NCBI RefSeq assembly: GCF_003173755.1
Contig: NZ_CP029553.1
Coordinates: 2,864,501 to 2,928,500, forward strand
Origin: Methylobacterium terrae
GTDB lineage: Bacteria; Pseudomonadota; Alphaproteobacteria; Rhizobiales; Beijerinckiaceae
Direction: 5' to 3'
DNA length: 64,000 nucleotides
The number at the start of each line of letters is the position of its first letter. The stretch's first letter is position 1. A model generated the notes under the pieces. The model was given only the letters and a program-made list of their open reading frames with translations, did not search any database and was not told the DNA's origin. A program made the position numbers and the translations under genes. This document shows, one piece after another, positions 26,766 to 35,415 of the stretch.

Positions 26766-27049
26766 CGGGCGTCGTTTGCCGCGCGCAGCTGCGCCATGAT
26801 CTCCCGCAGCCGCCCGACGAACCCCACGAGCACACCGGCGCTCCAGGTCGTGATTTCGGCCGGAGGAATGCCGCCGGCTGCCAGCTCGGCGCGAGCCCGG
26901 GCGTTCATCTCGCCGAGCTCACGCACCAAGGCATCTTCCTCGGCCTCGGTGGGCACCTGGCCGCCGTATACCCGGGCGGCGCAGGTGTCGGCGTAGGCCC
27001 GGCCGCAGGCGATGCCCTCTCGCTGGGCAAGGGCGTGGCGCCCGTCCAT
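26762..27049 (-). CDS. Small protein downstream of tape measure, unknown function
   Basis: 95 aa, helical (ALVRELGEMNARARAELAAG). The ATG overlaps the stop of the element's tape measure gene. It is unlike the tail M-like gene at the same place in the outer prophage. Unknown function. Confidence 0.6.
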   Translation of the reverse strand: MDGRHALAQREGIACGRAYADTCAARVYGGQVPTEAEEDALVRELGEMNARARAELAAGGIPPAEITTWSAGVLVGFVGRLREIMAQLRAANDAR

Positions 27050-29787
27050 CAGCCTGACCTCGCCCAGGCGCCGCCGGCCGTTCCGGCGAAGGGCCCACGG
27101 CCGTTCCTGGCGCGGCCGGCGAGCCCCGACTCCACCGTCCGCAGGACTTGCTCATACGAGCCGTTTGCCCGGCGCTGCGGCGGGCCGTCCGCCTCGAGGT
27201 TCGTGCCCGGCGGGGTGACGAAGGTGATGTTGGGCGGGCCGGCGGCGCCGGAGGGCGCCGGAGCCGATCGCGCTGGCATCGGGTAGCTCGCGGGCCCGAC
27301 GTAGCCGCCGTCCGCGTAGCCCTTCAAGTGACCATGCAGGCCGGCGAGAGCATCGACACCCACCCGCGAGACGGTCGGGGCATCGAACACGTACTCGCCC
27401 CGGTGAACCACGCCAGCCGGCTCGTACCGGCCGCCGTGCCCCGTGTAGCCGCCATCGGCGAAGCCGGGCCCGTAGGCGCCCGGCGCAGCGGCCGATGCTG
27501 CCTTGAAGTAATCCGCCGAGCCGTAGGCGCTGGCCCCGCCGCCCTTGATGGCCCCCACCAGACTCGAGAACAGGCCGCCGGGGCCCGCGCCCTGGCCTTG
27601 CGTGCCCATGAAGGCGGCGAACGGGCCTTGGCCGAAAAGGGCGGCCTGCAACGCGGCCCGCGAGATGCTTTTCGACAGGTCGAGGAAGGCGTCCGACCAA
27701 GACCGGGTATGGTCCACGAGCGGGTCGATGAGGCTGTTCCCCATGGAGGCGAGCCCGCTCAGCGCCATCTGCGTGTCGCGGATGCTCGCGTTGAACCGAA
27801 GCTCATCCGCCGCCGATCGTGCGCGAGGATCGCTGAGGTTGTCGCCGTAGACCTGCCGGACCTGCGCGGCGACAAGTTGTTCGGTCGGCGTGCGCGAGAG
27901 TTGGTCTCGCTGGAACAGAATATCCCGTTTCAGCGCCGCGTCCGCGTAGGCCTGCGTCTGCCGGCCGATCGCGTCCGATACCTCGTCGATCCGCCGCCGG
28001 TTGGCCTCGCTCAGCGGGATGCCGTCGCTCGTCGCCCGGTTCAGGAGCCCGGCCCGGGTCGTCAGGCGCTCCGCCTCGCCTGCCGTCTTGCCGAGGGCCT
28101 GCGCCTGCGCCGCCTGCGTCCGCGTCGCCTGCTGCAGCGTGTCCGTAAGGCTGCGCGCCTGGGCGATGTTGTTGGTGTCCTCCGTCACGCGGCGGACCTG
28201 ATTGCGGGACTCCTCCGGCGTCGGGATCATGGCGTCCCGCATCCGCTTCTCGTACTGGCCGTAGGTCGACGGGAAGCCGCCGAACGACCCGGTTGGCGCC
28301 ATCGAGGCGGCGCCGAAGGCGTTGCTGAATCGCTCGTCGATCGTCGGAGTGACGACCTTCACCCCAGCCCGCTCCTGGCTCGTGAGAACGTCGCGCTCGA
28401 CGGGGTTGACGTTGAGCAGCTGATTCTGCCGCGACCGCTCGATGATGACCGCGCTCGCGCGCTCGGCATCGGCCCGCCGCCGCGCAAGCTCGCCCTGTTC
28501 GGCCGCCGCTGAGATCTGCTGCGGCGTCGTCGTCAGCCGCGAATCGTTCATCACCACCGCAGCGCCGCGGTTCACATTGGACCACAGGTTGCCCCATGCG
28601 TCGCTAAGGAACGTCGTCGCCTTGGTGCTGTAGCTCGCAAGATCGTTGTACCGCGCGAGCGCCGGGTTGATCTGCTCGAAGGCGACCCGGACCGCATCCG
28701 TGCCCTTGCCCTGCTTCTGCAAATCGCTGATGAGGCGGCTGGTGGTGGCGTTGTAGGCGCCAAGACGGGCGGCGTATTTGTCGTATGCCGTCGAAGTGTC
28801 GCTGAAGAACTCCGTCTGTATCTTCGCGGCCTCGTCGAAGCTTGTGCCGAACGTCGTCGAGAAGTCGCGCGTGAACTTGAGCGCGTCCGCGAGCGTGTCG
28901 CGACTGGCGTTGCCGGTCGAGGCGAAGGCGGTCGCATACCGGGCAGCGCTGTCGGTCGCCAGGGTGCTTGACCGGGCAATCTGCTCGATCTCGCCGGCCG
29001 CGATGCCGCTCTGCCGGCCGAGGCCGGTGATTCCCACCGCCACCTGCTTCTGAGCGGCGTCCCACGCCAGGTAGCCGCGCGCGACCGCGCCGACGCCGCC
29101 GAGGATGCCGCCGGCGATGCCGACCGACAGCGGCACCAGCGCCTGCGCCTCCGTCACGATGCCGCCGATGATCCCGCGCAGCCCTGTCCCGGGACCGAAA
29201 ACCTGCGCGATCTGGGGGCCCTGTTGGAGCAGTACAGTCAACGGGTTCATCCCGCCCTGCAAAGACACGCCGACATCAACGAACTGCGAACGGAGGTTTT
29301 GCACCTGATAGGCAGCGAGCCGGGTCGTGTTTGCTGTTTCCGTGACCGTCTTGTTCCACTTGCCCGCCGCCGCCTCCGCCCTGACATGCGCCGCAAGCGA
29401 CTGCTCCAGGGCGCCAGTAACGCCACCGAGAGAGCGCTGTTGCAAGACCTCGGCGGCCGAGCCCTCCGCCGCCGCGCGCGTCGCGCCGGAGCGGGCTGAA
29501 ACGAACCGGCCGAGCGCGTCGCGCTGCCGGTCGAGCGACTTGCCCGTATCGTCAGCGGCGCGGCTGACCTGCTGGAGGCTGGCGGCGAGCGAGTTGGCTG
29601 ACGCGCCCGCCGCTATCGCGGTGTTGCTCTTGGTCGCCGCCGCGCCCACGTCGGCGAGCGACTTGGATAGTTGCTCGGCGGCGGTCTCCGCTTTCGCCGA
29701 AGATTGGGTGAAGCGCGAAAGCTCGGTGATAGCCTGAGCGACTGGCCGACTATCGATCGCAATACCAAGTGTTGCCAAGTCAGCCAT
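27049..29787 (-). CDS. Tape measure protein of the nested element
   Basis: 912 aa. Both ends match the outer phage's tape measure: MADLATLGIAIDSRP at the N-terminus, and at the C-terminus GRYEPAGVVHRGE, KGYADGGYVGPASYPMPARS, then FVTPPGTNLEADGPPQRRA and WARSG. The middle is different and there is no lytic transglycosylase domain. A hydrophobic region lies at about residues 215-235. If functional it would specify a shorter tail while keeping the termini that contact tail tip and chaperone. It follows the 223-aa gene after 11 bp. Confidence 0.9.
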   Translation of the reverse strand: MADLATLGIAIDSRPVAQAITELSRFTQSSAKAETAAEQLSKSLADVGAAATKSNTAIAAGASANSLAASLQQVSRAADDTGKSLDRQRDALGRFVSARSGATRAAAEGSAAEVLQQRSLGGVTGALEQSLAAHVRAEAAAGKWNKTVTETANTTRLAAYQVQNLRSQFVDVGVSLQGGMNPLTVLLQQGPQIAQVFGPGTGLRGIIGGIVTEAQALVPLSVGIAGGILGGVGAVARGYLAWDAAQKQVAVGITGLGRQSGIAAGEIEQIARSSTLATDSAARYATAFASTGNASRDTLADALKFTRDFSTTFGTSFDEAAKIQTEFFSDTSTAYDKYAARLGAYNATTSRLISDLQKQGKGTDAVRVAFEQINPALARYNDLASYSTKATTFLSDAWGNLWSNVNRGAAVVMNDSRLTTTPQQISAAAEQGELARRRADAERASAVIIERSRQNQLLNVNPVERDVLTSQERAGVKVVTPTIDERFSNAFGAASMAPTGSFGGFPSTYGQYEKRMRDAMIPTPEESRNQVRRVTEDTNNIAQARSLTDTLQQATRTQAAQAQALGKTAGEAERLTTRAGLLNRATSDGIPLSEANRRRIDEVSDAIGRQTQAYADAALKRDILFQRDQLSRTPTEQLVAAQVRQVYGDNLSDPRARSAADELRFNASIRDTQMALSGLASMGNSLIDPLVDHTRSWSDAFLDLSKSISRAALQAALFGQGPFAAFMGTQGQGAGPGGLFSSLVGAIKGGGASAYGSADYFKAASAAAPGAYGPGFADGGYTGHGGRYEPAGVVHRGEYVFDAPTVSRVGVDALAGLHGHLKGYADGGYVGPASYPMPARSAPAPSGAAGPPNITFVTPPGTNLEADGPPQRRANGSYEQVLRTVESGLAGRARNGRGPFAGTAGGAWARSG

Positions 29788-29798
29788 AGTCTATACTC

Positions 29799-30470
29799 CT
29801 ACTTGTCCGCGTCGGCTTCGATGACCTGCATGAAGTCTTCGAAGGCGTCACGGGTCATCCCGCTCGCCTCCTGCATCTCGTTCCGCACCACCGTCGCGAG
29901 GGCGGAGGCCCACTCGTAGTCCTCCTCCTGCGCCTCCAGGGCGGCGAGCGCCGGGCCGTGCTTGCGCTCGATCTCCGCCGCCTCGTGGCGCTCGCGGATC
30001 TCGTTCTGCTGATGCGGCAGGATGCCGGAGAGCAGGGCCGGCGCATCGATGATGGCGGAAGCGCCCTCCGGGTCCTCGGCGAGGGCGTAGGCCGCCGCGG
30101 TGCGCTCGCCGGGCGGCAGGCTGCGGAGGTAGGAGCGCATCTCCTGGCGCCGCATCTCGCCGATCGGGTCCGTGCGGTCGATCGGGGGCGGCTTGAACCC
30201 GGCGCGCTGCGCCTTGGCGTAGCCCTGCGCCTTCCGGAGCGGCCGGGTGACCGCGGCGAACCGCGGGGCGAAGTCGCCCTTCAGGTACTTCGACAGCTCG
30301 GCCCGCTGCCCCACCGGCGTCAGGTCCGGATTGCGACCGAGCTTCGTCGCCATCGCATGGAACTGCGCGGACATGTCGCCCGTCGTCTCGATCAGCCGTT
30401 TCAGGCTGTCGGTATAGGGTTGGTCCTGGCGAATACGGTTGAGCATCTGGTCTTTCAAATGTTCGTGCAT
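29799..30470 (-). CDS. Phage protein between terminase and tape measure, unknown function
   Basis: 223 aa from the ATG at 30470 with GAGGGAC ahead. It is charged and helical: MHEHLKDQMLNRIRQDQPYT at the start, MRRQEMRSYLRSLPPGERTA in the middle, and an acidic end (EDFMQVIEADADK). No catalytic motif. It sits where a portal and all head genes would normally be, directly after the large terminase gene, so it could be a fusion-point gene or a satellite-specific factor. Not recognised. Confidence 0.7.
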   Translation of the reverse strand: MHEHLKDQMLNRIRQDQPYTDSLKRLIETTGDMSAQFHAMATKLGRNPDLTPVGQRAELSKYLKGDFAPRFAAVTRPLRKAQGYAKAQRAGFKPPPIDRTDPIGEMRRQEMRSYLRSLPPGERTAAAYALAEDPEGASAIIDAPALLSGILPHQQNEIRERHEAAEIERKHGPALAALEAQEEDYEWASALATVVRNEMQEASGMTRDAFEDFMQVIEADADK

Positions 30471-30475
30471 GTCCC

Positions 30476-32017
30476 TCACCACGTAATCCAGCCGTTGCGT
30501 CGAGCCTCGTCCTCTGTGTAGAGGCCTTGAAGAATGTCGATCCGATACCGGGTGTCGTTGCGCGGATACTTGAAGCCGTCGCGGAACCATCCGGGGTCCG
30601 TCTCGGGGGCGCCGATCCAGCCGGCGGAGCGGGCGCGCACCTCGTCGACGAGGCCGAGCCGGATGTCGCGGAACCACCGCTCGTCGCGGTGCGGATAGGT
30701 CCAGCCGTCCCGGATCCAGTCCGGCGCCGGGCCGCGGTCCAGCTCGCTGCTGGTCCCGTAGCTGCCGAACGCCGCTGAGCCTCCGCCCTGGTTCACCACC
30801 GCGAGTTCGGTGATGGCCCACACCAGGGCGTCGACCCGGTCGGGCGAGTAGCCGGCCGTCGAGCGATTGAAGTCCGCCGTGAAGGCGCACATCTGGTCTT
30901 CGAGCGCTGTGAAGCTGCCGACGTGGTGCACCTTGTGCTGTTCGTAGAGGGCGGAGACCGGCTCGGCGCGCACCGCCTTGCCGCGGCTCGCCCGGACCTC
31001 ACGGAACGGCACGGCGGCATCCACCATCCGCACCGTCGCGCTCACCAGCTCGCCGCCGTTGTTGACCTCCGCCACGATCCGGTCGGCCTGGTGCCGCCGA
31101 TAGGCCGCCACCGCCAGCCGGGCCCAATCCAGGGGGCCGAGCCGCGCCGTCAGGTCGTCGAGGACGTAGACGTGGCCCGCCGCATCGAGGCCGGCGACGA
31201 TGATGCCCGTCTCGTCCGAGTTCTCCGTGTTCGTCACCGCCGGGTCGATCGCGACCACGATGCGGCGCAGGTCCTCCGGCGCGGCCGTCACCCGGTCCTG
31301 GTCGATCCATTCACGCTGCCACAGGGCGCCGGGCACGTCCTGCAGCAACTCGCCGTCGATCTCCTGCCGGCCGAGCCGGGTGCCGCCGTACCGCTTCTGG
31401 ATCGCGTCGATGAAGCTCGGGGCGAGGTTCGCCGCGTTGTCCATCGTCCGGCCGCGGGTGATCCGCACATCCGACCGGGCGAGCAGATCGCGGATGAGCC
31501 GCACCGGCTTCGGGGTGGTGGTGACGACGCACCGGGGCCGGCCGAGCCGCAGGCCGAACATCAGCATGTCCCAGGCCTCCGGGTAGCGCCACGCGCCGAG
31601 CTCGTCACACCACGCGCTGTCGTGCTCCGGGCCGCGCAGGCGCTCCGGCTCGTCGGCCGAGTAGGTCGAGGCTACCGCGCCGTTCGGCCAGGTCAGCCGG
31701 CGCTTCGACGGCTCGTATTCCGGCCGCATGTGCTTCGGGGCGATCGCCAGGAGCCCGGAGGGTCCCTCCACGATCACGTCGCGGGCGTCGGCCGCGGTCG
31801 CGGCCACCAGGGCGATGCGGCCGGCGCGGCGCTGCTGCACCTGCTCCTGCACCCACTCGGCGCCGGTGCGGGTCTTGCCCCAGCCGCGGCCAGCGAGGAT
31901 GAGCCACCCAAACCAGTCGCCGTCCGGCGCCAGCTGTTCGGGGCGGGCCTTCAGCCGCCAGGAGCCGCCGAGCGTCTCGCTCAGCCGGGCGAAGAGGGCG
32001 GCGTCACGCGCGGGCAT
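30476..32017 (-). CDS. terL: Large terminase of the nested element
   Basis: 513 aa. Walker A AGRGWGKT at 42-49, Walker B region SAWCDELGAW at 134-143, coupling motif TTTPKP at 167-172, nuclease acidic residues D258 (VVAIDPAVT), D268 (SDETG) and D396 (RVDALVWA). This fits the GTA/Terminase_6 type. After the nuclease domain comes GGGSAAFGSYGTSS, then two 37-38-residue repeats (431-468 and 475-511) of the pattern WxRDGxxYPxxDxRxxxDIxxGL...GWI, which are not part of a usual TerL. It overlaps the small terminase gene. Confidence 0.92.
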   Translation of the reverse strand: MPARDAALFARLSETLGGSWRLKARPEQLAPDGDWFGWLILAGRGWGKTRTGAEWVQEQVQQRRAGRIALVAATAADARDVIVEGPSGLLAIAPKHMRPEYEPSKRRLTWPNGAVASTYSADEPERLRGPEHDSAWCDELGAWRYPEAWDMLMFGLRLGRPRCVVTTTPKPVRLIRDLLARSDVRITRGRTMDNAANLAPSFIDAIQKRYGGTRLGRQEIDGELLQDVPGALWQREWIDQDRVTAAPEDLRRIVVAIDPAVTNTENSDETGIIVAGLDAAGHVYVLDDLTARLGPLDWARLAVAAYRRHQADRIVAEVNNGGELVSATVRMVDAAVPFREVRASRGKAVRAEPVSALYEQHKVHHVGSFTALEDQMCAFTADFNRSTAGYSPDRVDALVWAITELAVVNQGGGSAAFGSYGTSSELDRGPAPDWIRDGWTYPHRDERWFRDIRLGLVDEVRARSAGWIGAPETDPGWFRDGFKYPRNDTRYRIDILQGLYTEDEARRNGWITW

Positions 32018-32618
32018 CGATGAGCCTCGGCGGGGCTACCGGGGGCGGTGAATCGGGGCCGTCCGGCGTGTCGCCCTGAAGCTCGGCCAGCCCCTCCATC
32101 ACGTCGCGCAGGGCTGCCGGGTGGGGCGCGAGCCGGCGGATGAGCATCGCTTCGAGGTTCGCCATGAAGGGCGAGCCCATGAAGATGACCGCCTGGTTCG
32201 TGATGTTGGTGACCGTGGGCGTGTTCAGGATGTCACCGGTGAGCCGGCCGATCTCCCGGGACACGTCCGTGGCGGCCCGGGCGAGGTTGGCGGTGGCGTG
32301 CCGGTCGTTGCAGGCGGCGGCGGCCAGTAGCTGCTGCATCACCGTCATGCGGATGATGCCGAAGTGGTCGAGGAGCGAGCCGCCCTCCTTCGCCGCGCGG
32401 GCGGCCAGTTCCTCGAGCGGCACGTCGGCGGCGAGCGCGGCTTTGTAGTCGTCCGGCAGGCTCGCCATGTGCCGGGCGATGGCGTCCCGGTGCACGCCGT
32501 ACTTCGCCGCGATCCGGTCGAGGCTGACGCCGGCGATCCGGGATAGCTCGATGGCGAGCCGGTCCGGGTGCCGGGCGATCTGGCTGCGGCGCTCGCGCGG
32601 GGTCTTGGCGTCCGGCAT
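32004..32618 (-). CDS. Small terminase-like protein of the nested element
   Basis: 204 aa. An N-terminal helix-turn-helix (LSRIAGVSLDRIAAKYGVHR) and a central oligomerisation-type helical region (IIRMTVMQQLLAAAACNDRH), then VIFMGSPFMANLEAMLIRRL. Position just ahead of and overlapping terL supports a DNA-recognition subunit of the packaging motor. If so, the element picks its own packaging site. Confidence 0.75.
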   Translation of the reverse strand: MPDAKTPRERRSQIARHPDRLAIELSRIAGVSLDRIAAKYGVHRDAIARHMASLPDDYKAALAADVPLEELAARAAKEGGSLLDHFGIIRMTVMQQLLAAAACNDRHATANLARAATDVSREIGRLTGDILNTPTVTNITNQAVIFMGSPFMANLEAMLIRRLAPHPAALRDVMEGLAELQGDTPDGPDSPPPVAPPRLIDARA

Positions 32619-32621
32619 GGG

Positions 32622-32837
32622 TCAGATCTGCCGGGTGTGCGGGGGGTTGGTGCCGCGGTCGATGCCGACGCGGTGCTCGCGGGTGATCCGGTCGAACTCG
32701 GCGATGGGGAGGCCGATCCGCAGGCACCACTCGGCGCGCTCGGCCGGCTGGCCGGCGAAGATGGTGCCCGTCACCTCGACGAGGCGTTGGGTGGCGGCCG
32801 GGTCGGCAGCGCGAAGGGTGTCGTAGGTCGACGGCAT
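32622..32837 (-). CDS. Small phage protein, unknown function
   Basis: 71 aa from the ATG at 32837 (GGAG ahead); a start 14 codons earlier is possible. Features AGQPAERAEWCLRIGLPIAE and an end rich in charged residues. It precedes the small terminase gene by 4 bp. Not recognised. Confidence 0.55.
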   Translation of the reverse strand: MPSTYDTLRAADPAATQRLVEVTGTIFAGQPAERAEWCLRIGLPIAEFDRITREHRVGIDRGTNPPHTRQI

Positions 32838-32946
32838 GCGGAGGACTCCAGCGGCAGTCGTTGCCAGCTTGTGAGCCATCCAGCCCGTGCACCTGTCCCC
32901 ATCCAGGGCTCAGGCACGTCAAAGGTGGTGCGAAAACCTATCGCGG

Positions 32947-33591
32947 TCAAGAAGCGACGCGGTCGAGGATGCGGGCCACCGTCTTCATGTCCTTGCCCAC
33001 GGCCCGGCCGATGGCGCCGTAAGACTGGTTCTCGGCCCGCATCCGCTGCATCTCGCGGATCACCGCCTGCTCTTCCTCGTTCGCCACGAGCCGGCCGTCG
33101 ACCACGTTCCACCCGAAGGGCCGCTTGCCGCCGTTGTAGACGCCCTGCGCCGCCAGATGCCGCTTCACGTCCCGGATGCGCTCCCGGATCCGGTCGCGCT
33201 CGCTCTCGGCGACGGCCGACAGGATGGTGAAGACCAGCTTCGAGATGCCGTTGCCGCACACGTCGCCGCCCAGGTCGATCATGTGCAGCGCCACGCCCAG
33301 CGCCTTCATCTCTTCGAGGGTGCCGAGGGCGTCAGCGGCCGAGCGGAACATCCGGTCCAGCTTCGGGGTGATCACCACGTCGCCGCGGGCGAGCCTGCCG
33401 ACGAGGCGGGCGCCCTCCGGCCGCTCGGCGAGGGGGACGGAGCCCGACACGCCGGCCTCGACGTGAATGGCCGCCACCGTCCAGCCCTTCAGCGTCGCCC
33501 ACGCCTCCACCTGGCGTCGCTGCGTCTCCAGGCTCTCGCCGTTCGAGGCCTGCTCCGAGGTGCTGACGCGGATGTAGCCGAAGACTTTCAT
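32947..33591 (-). CDS. Serine recombinase / resolvase
   Basis: 214 aa. The N-terminal resolvase domain has YIRVSTSEQ with the nucleophile Ser at residue 10, then VVITPKLDRMFRSAADALGT and LSAVAESERDRIRERIRD, where the E helix starts. A C-terminal helix-turn-helix (YGAIGRAVGKDMKTVARILD) binds DNA. Small recombinases of this type resolve dimers or invert segments. I did not find inverted repeats that would mark an invertible segment; resolution of multimers produced by the adjacent RepA/iteron system is a reasonable guess. Confidence 0.9.
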   Translation of the reverse strand: MKVFGYIRVSTSEQASNGESLETQRRQVEAWATLKGWTVAAIHVEAGVSGSVPLAERPEGARLVGRLARGDVVITPKLDRMFRSAADALGTLEEMKALGVALHMIDLGGDVCGNGISKLVFTILSAVAESERDRIRERIRDVKRHLAAQGVYNGGKRPFGWNVVDGRLVANEEEQAVIREMQRMRAENQSYGAIGRAVGKDMKTVARILDRVAS

Positions 33592-33753
33592 GGGGGCGAC
33601 CGTATGGCGTTGCTACAGCACGGCCATAAGAACACGGCGCCATGAGGTATGCAAGGGGCGTAAGACCATGATGGGGCAGCCGAATTCGTCCGGGGTCCGT
33701 CGCGCGGGCTTTGGGACAGGGCGATGACCATGGCCGGGATCTGGTACACCCCC

Positions 33754-33859
33754 GTAGCGTAGCAAAACCGTAGCAACTCCGTAGCGACCGCTACGCGTAG
33801 CACTGTAGCGTAGCGTAGCCCCCTCTCTTAAAGAGGGGCTACTTGCTACGCCCTGCTAC
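33754..33859. repeat. GTAGC iteron cluster, candidate replication origin of the nested element
   Basis: Twelve copies of GTAGC or its complement GCTAC in 106 bp: eight forward and one inverted up to about 33819, then three inverted at 33839-33859. A hairpin with arms CCCCTCT/AGAGGGG at about 33820-33838 splits the array. The cluster lies just past the 3' end of the RepA-like gene. The outer prophage shows the same layout with a different iteron after its own primase-helicase gene. Confidence 0.65.
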
Positions 33860-34965
33860 GGGGTGCCTGCGGACCAGACGAGACCGTCTCTCTCGGCGAT
33901 GAGGGAGCGGGCTGTCAGCGCCTCGCGCAGGCGCTTGAAGGTGGCTCGGGGGTTCGTGTCCTCCGCCTCGATGACGCCCCGGGCGTGAAGCTCCTCCCGC
34001 CACCGCTCGACCGGCGCGGCCTTTAGGCCGCTGGGCAAGCCGAGTGCCGGCGGCGGCTCGCGCCCGTGGTTGAGCAGGCATTCGGCGAGGGCTGCCAACG
34101 CCAGCCGGTTGCGATCGGACAGCCGCCGGGCCGGGGCTTGCCGCGAGGGCGCCGCCCCCTCGATCTCGTCGACCACGCAGGAGGTGATAGCATCGCCCTC
34201 GTCGTCCCGCCCGACCTCGACCACACGCAGACGGCTCGCGACCGCCTCGCCCTCGGCGCCGTCCTTCATCCACTCCGTCGTGACCGTGACCACACCTTCG
34301 GCCGACTTCTTCACCGAGAGCAGGGCATCAACCGCGCCGCCGAGCGAGCTATGCCCACGCGGCCGATCGCCGGCGACGCCGCTGTGGTGCACGACGAGCA
34401 CCGTGCACCGTAGCGCGGCCTGCACCTGGGCGGCGGCGCGGATGAAGCGATTCATGTCCTCGTCGTCGTTCTCGCTGCCGGTGTAGGCCCGATTCAGCGT
34501 GTCGATGACGACGACGGCGGGGCCGCCTCCGTCCGGCAACTGCGCCTGCACCGAGGCGATGAAGTCGGCCACGTCGTTCACGAGCACGAGCGGTGTCGTC
34601 ATCAGGTAGAACGGCACCGGGCCGTGGTCCTCGGCGATGCGCTCCTGCCGGAAGGCCTCCACCCGGGCCGAGAAGCCGGCGACGCCCTCAAGCGCGCAGT
34701 AGACGACCGCGCCCTGCCGCACCCGCCGGCCCCGGTAGGCCCAGCCAAGGGCGACATGCATCGTCAGATCGAAGGTGAAGAACGACTTCCCCGACTTGGG
34801 CGCCCCGTAGATGGTCACCAGCGCCTCGCTCGGGATCATTCCGCGGACGATGTGCCTCTGGCCCTGCGTCATGGCCGTTCTCCCGAACTCGACGATCTGG
34901 AAGCGGATCTTCCGGGCGGCGCGCGGCTGGCGGCTCGCCAGGTACAGGATGTCCCGGCCCGTCAT
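33856..34965 (-). CDS. RepA-like AAA ATPase (replicative helicase type)
   Basis: 369 aa; AGGAGG precedes the ATG, which overlaps the upstream stop. Walker A GAPKSGKS at 54-61, Walker B VVVIDTLNR at about 151-159, then VLVVHHSG, the RecA-fold sensor region typical of RepA/KaiC-like phage and plasmid helicases. The C-terminal part is a winged-helix-like region (ARATFKRLREALTARSLIAE). It is a shorter relative of the ATPase half of the 662-aa protein of the outer phage. It probably opens the nearby iterons. Confidence 0.85.
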   Translation of the reverse strand: MTGRDILYLASRQPRAARKIRFQIVEFGRTAMTQGQRHIVRGMIPSEALVTIYGAPKSGKSFFTFDLTMHVALGWAYRGRRVRQGAVVYCALEGVAGFSARVEAFRQERIAEDHGPVPFYLMTTPLVLVNDVADFIASVQAQLPDGGGPAVVVIDTLNRAYTGSENDDEDMNRFIRAAAQVQAALRCTVLVVHHSGVAGDRPRGHSSLGGAVDALLSVKKSAEGVVTVTTEWMKDGAEGEAVASRLRVVEVGRDDEGDAITSCVVDEIEGAAPSRQAPARRLSDRNRLALAALAECLLNHGREPPPALGLPSGLKAAPVERWREELHARGVIEAEDTNPRATFKRLREALTARSLIAERDGLVWSAGTP

Positions 34966-35249
34966 CGGCGATCCTCCTGTGACCGCTCGGCGGGCGGCCC
35001 GATCGCCTCGGCGGTCCGGTGGAGCATGAGCGCCGCGCGCGTGCGCTCCAGCTCCTCGATGCCGGCGACCGTGGCGCGCAGGTAGGCGGCCATGCACCTC
35101 GAGGCGTAGAGCAAGCCCACGTCGTCCCCGATCTCGGCATAGGTCTCGACGAGCGAGGCTTGCACCCGAGCCGCGGCGGCGGTCCTTGCAAGAAATTCGC
35201 GCGCCGGTCCGGGCGAGCCGTGAGCGACCTCGCCGTCATGGTCAATCAT
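34962..35249 (-). CDS. Small protein upstream of RepA-like gene, unknown function
   Basis: 95 aa; AAGGAC precedes the ATG. It is a helical protein (ARVQASLVETYAEIGDDVGL, then GIEELERTRAALMLHRTAEA). The stop overlaps the RepA-like start, so it is the first gene of the replication unit. Unknown function. Confidence 0.6.
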   Translation of the reverse strand: MIDHDGEVAHGSPGPAREFLARTAAAARVQASLVETYAEIGDDVGLLYASRCMAAYLRATVAGIEELERTRAALMLHRTAEAIGPPAERSQEDRR

Positions 35250-35415
35250 GACAAGTCCTTGATGCTGCTGCACAAGTCGGCTTCTTATTTGCTGCTATTT
35301 CGCGTCAAGAATGACTTCGGATGGCACCCGATATTCAGTGCTTGCACTTTGAAGCGCGGCCACCATCTATGGTGCTGCAATCGTGCCTTACTCCCGCGAC
35401 CGAGGAATTTGTCGC
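35250..35415. promoter_or_regulatory. AT-rich divergent intergenic region
   Basis: Between the leftward replication unit and a rightward low-GC gene. A possible rightward promoter has TTGCAC at 35342 and TCTATG at 35366 with an 18-bp spacer. A leftward promoter for the RepA unit must also lie here, but I cannot place it. Confidence 0.4.

Noticed and set aside
32947..33591. Integrase responsible for the nested insertion
   Set aside because: It is a small resolvase-type recombinase in the middle of the element; the tyrosine integrase at the att core is the better candidate.
33754..33859. CRISPR array
   Set aside because: The repeated unit is only 5 bp and spacing is irregular; no cas genes. 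Iterons fit better. No CRISPR seen elsewhere.
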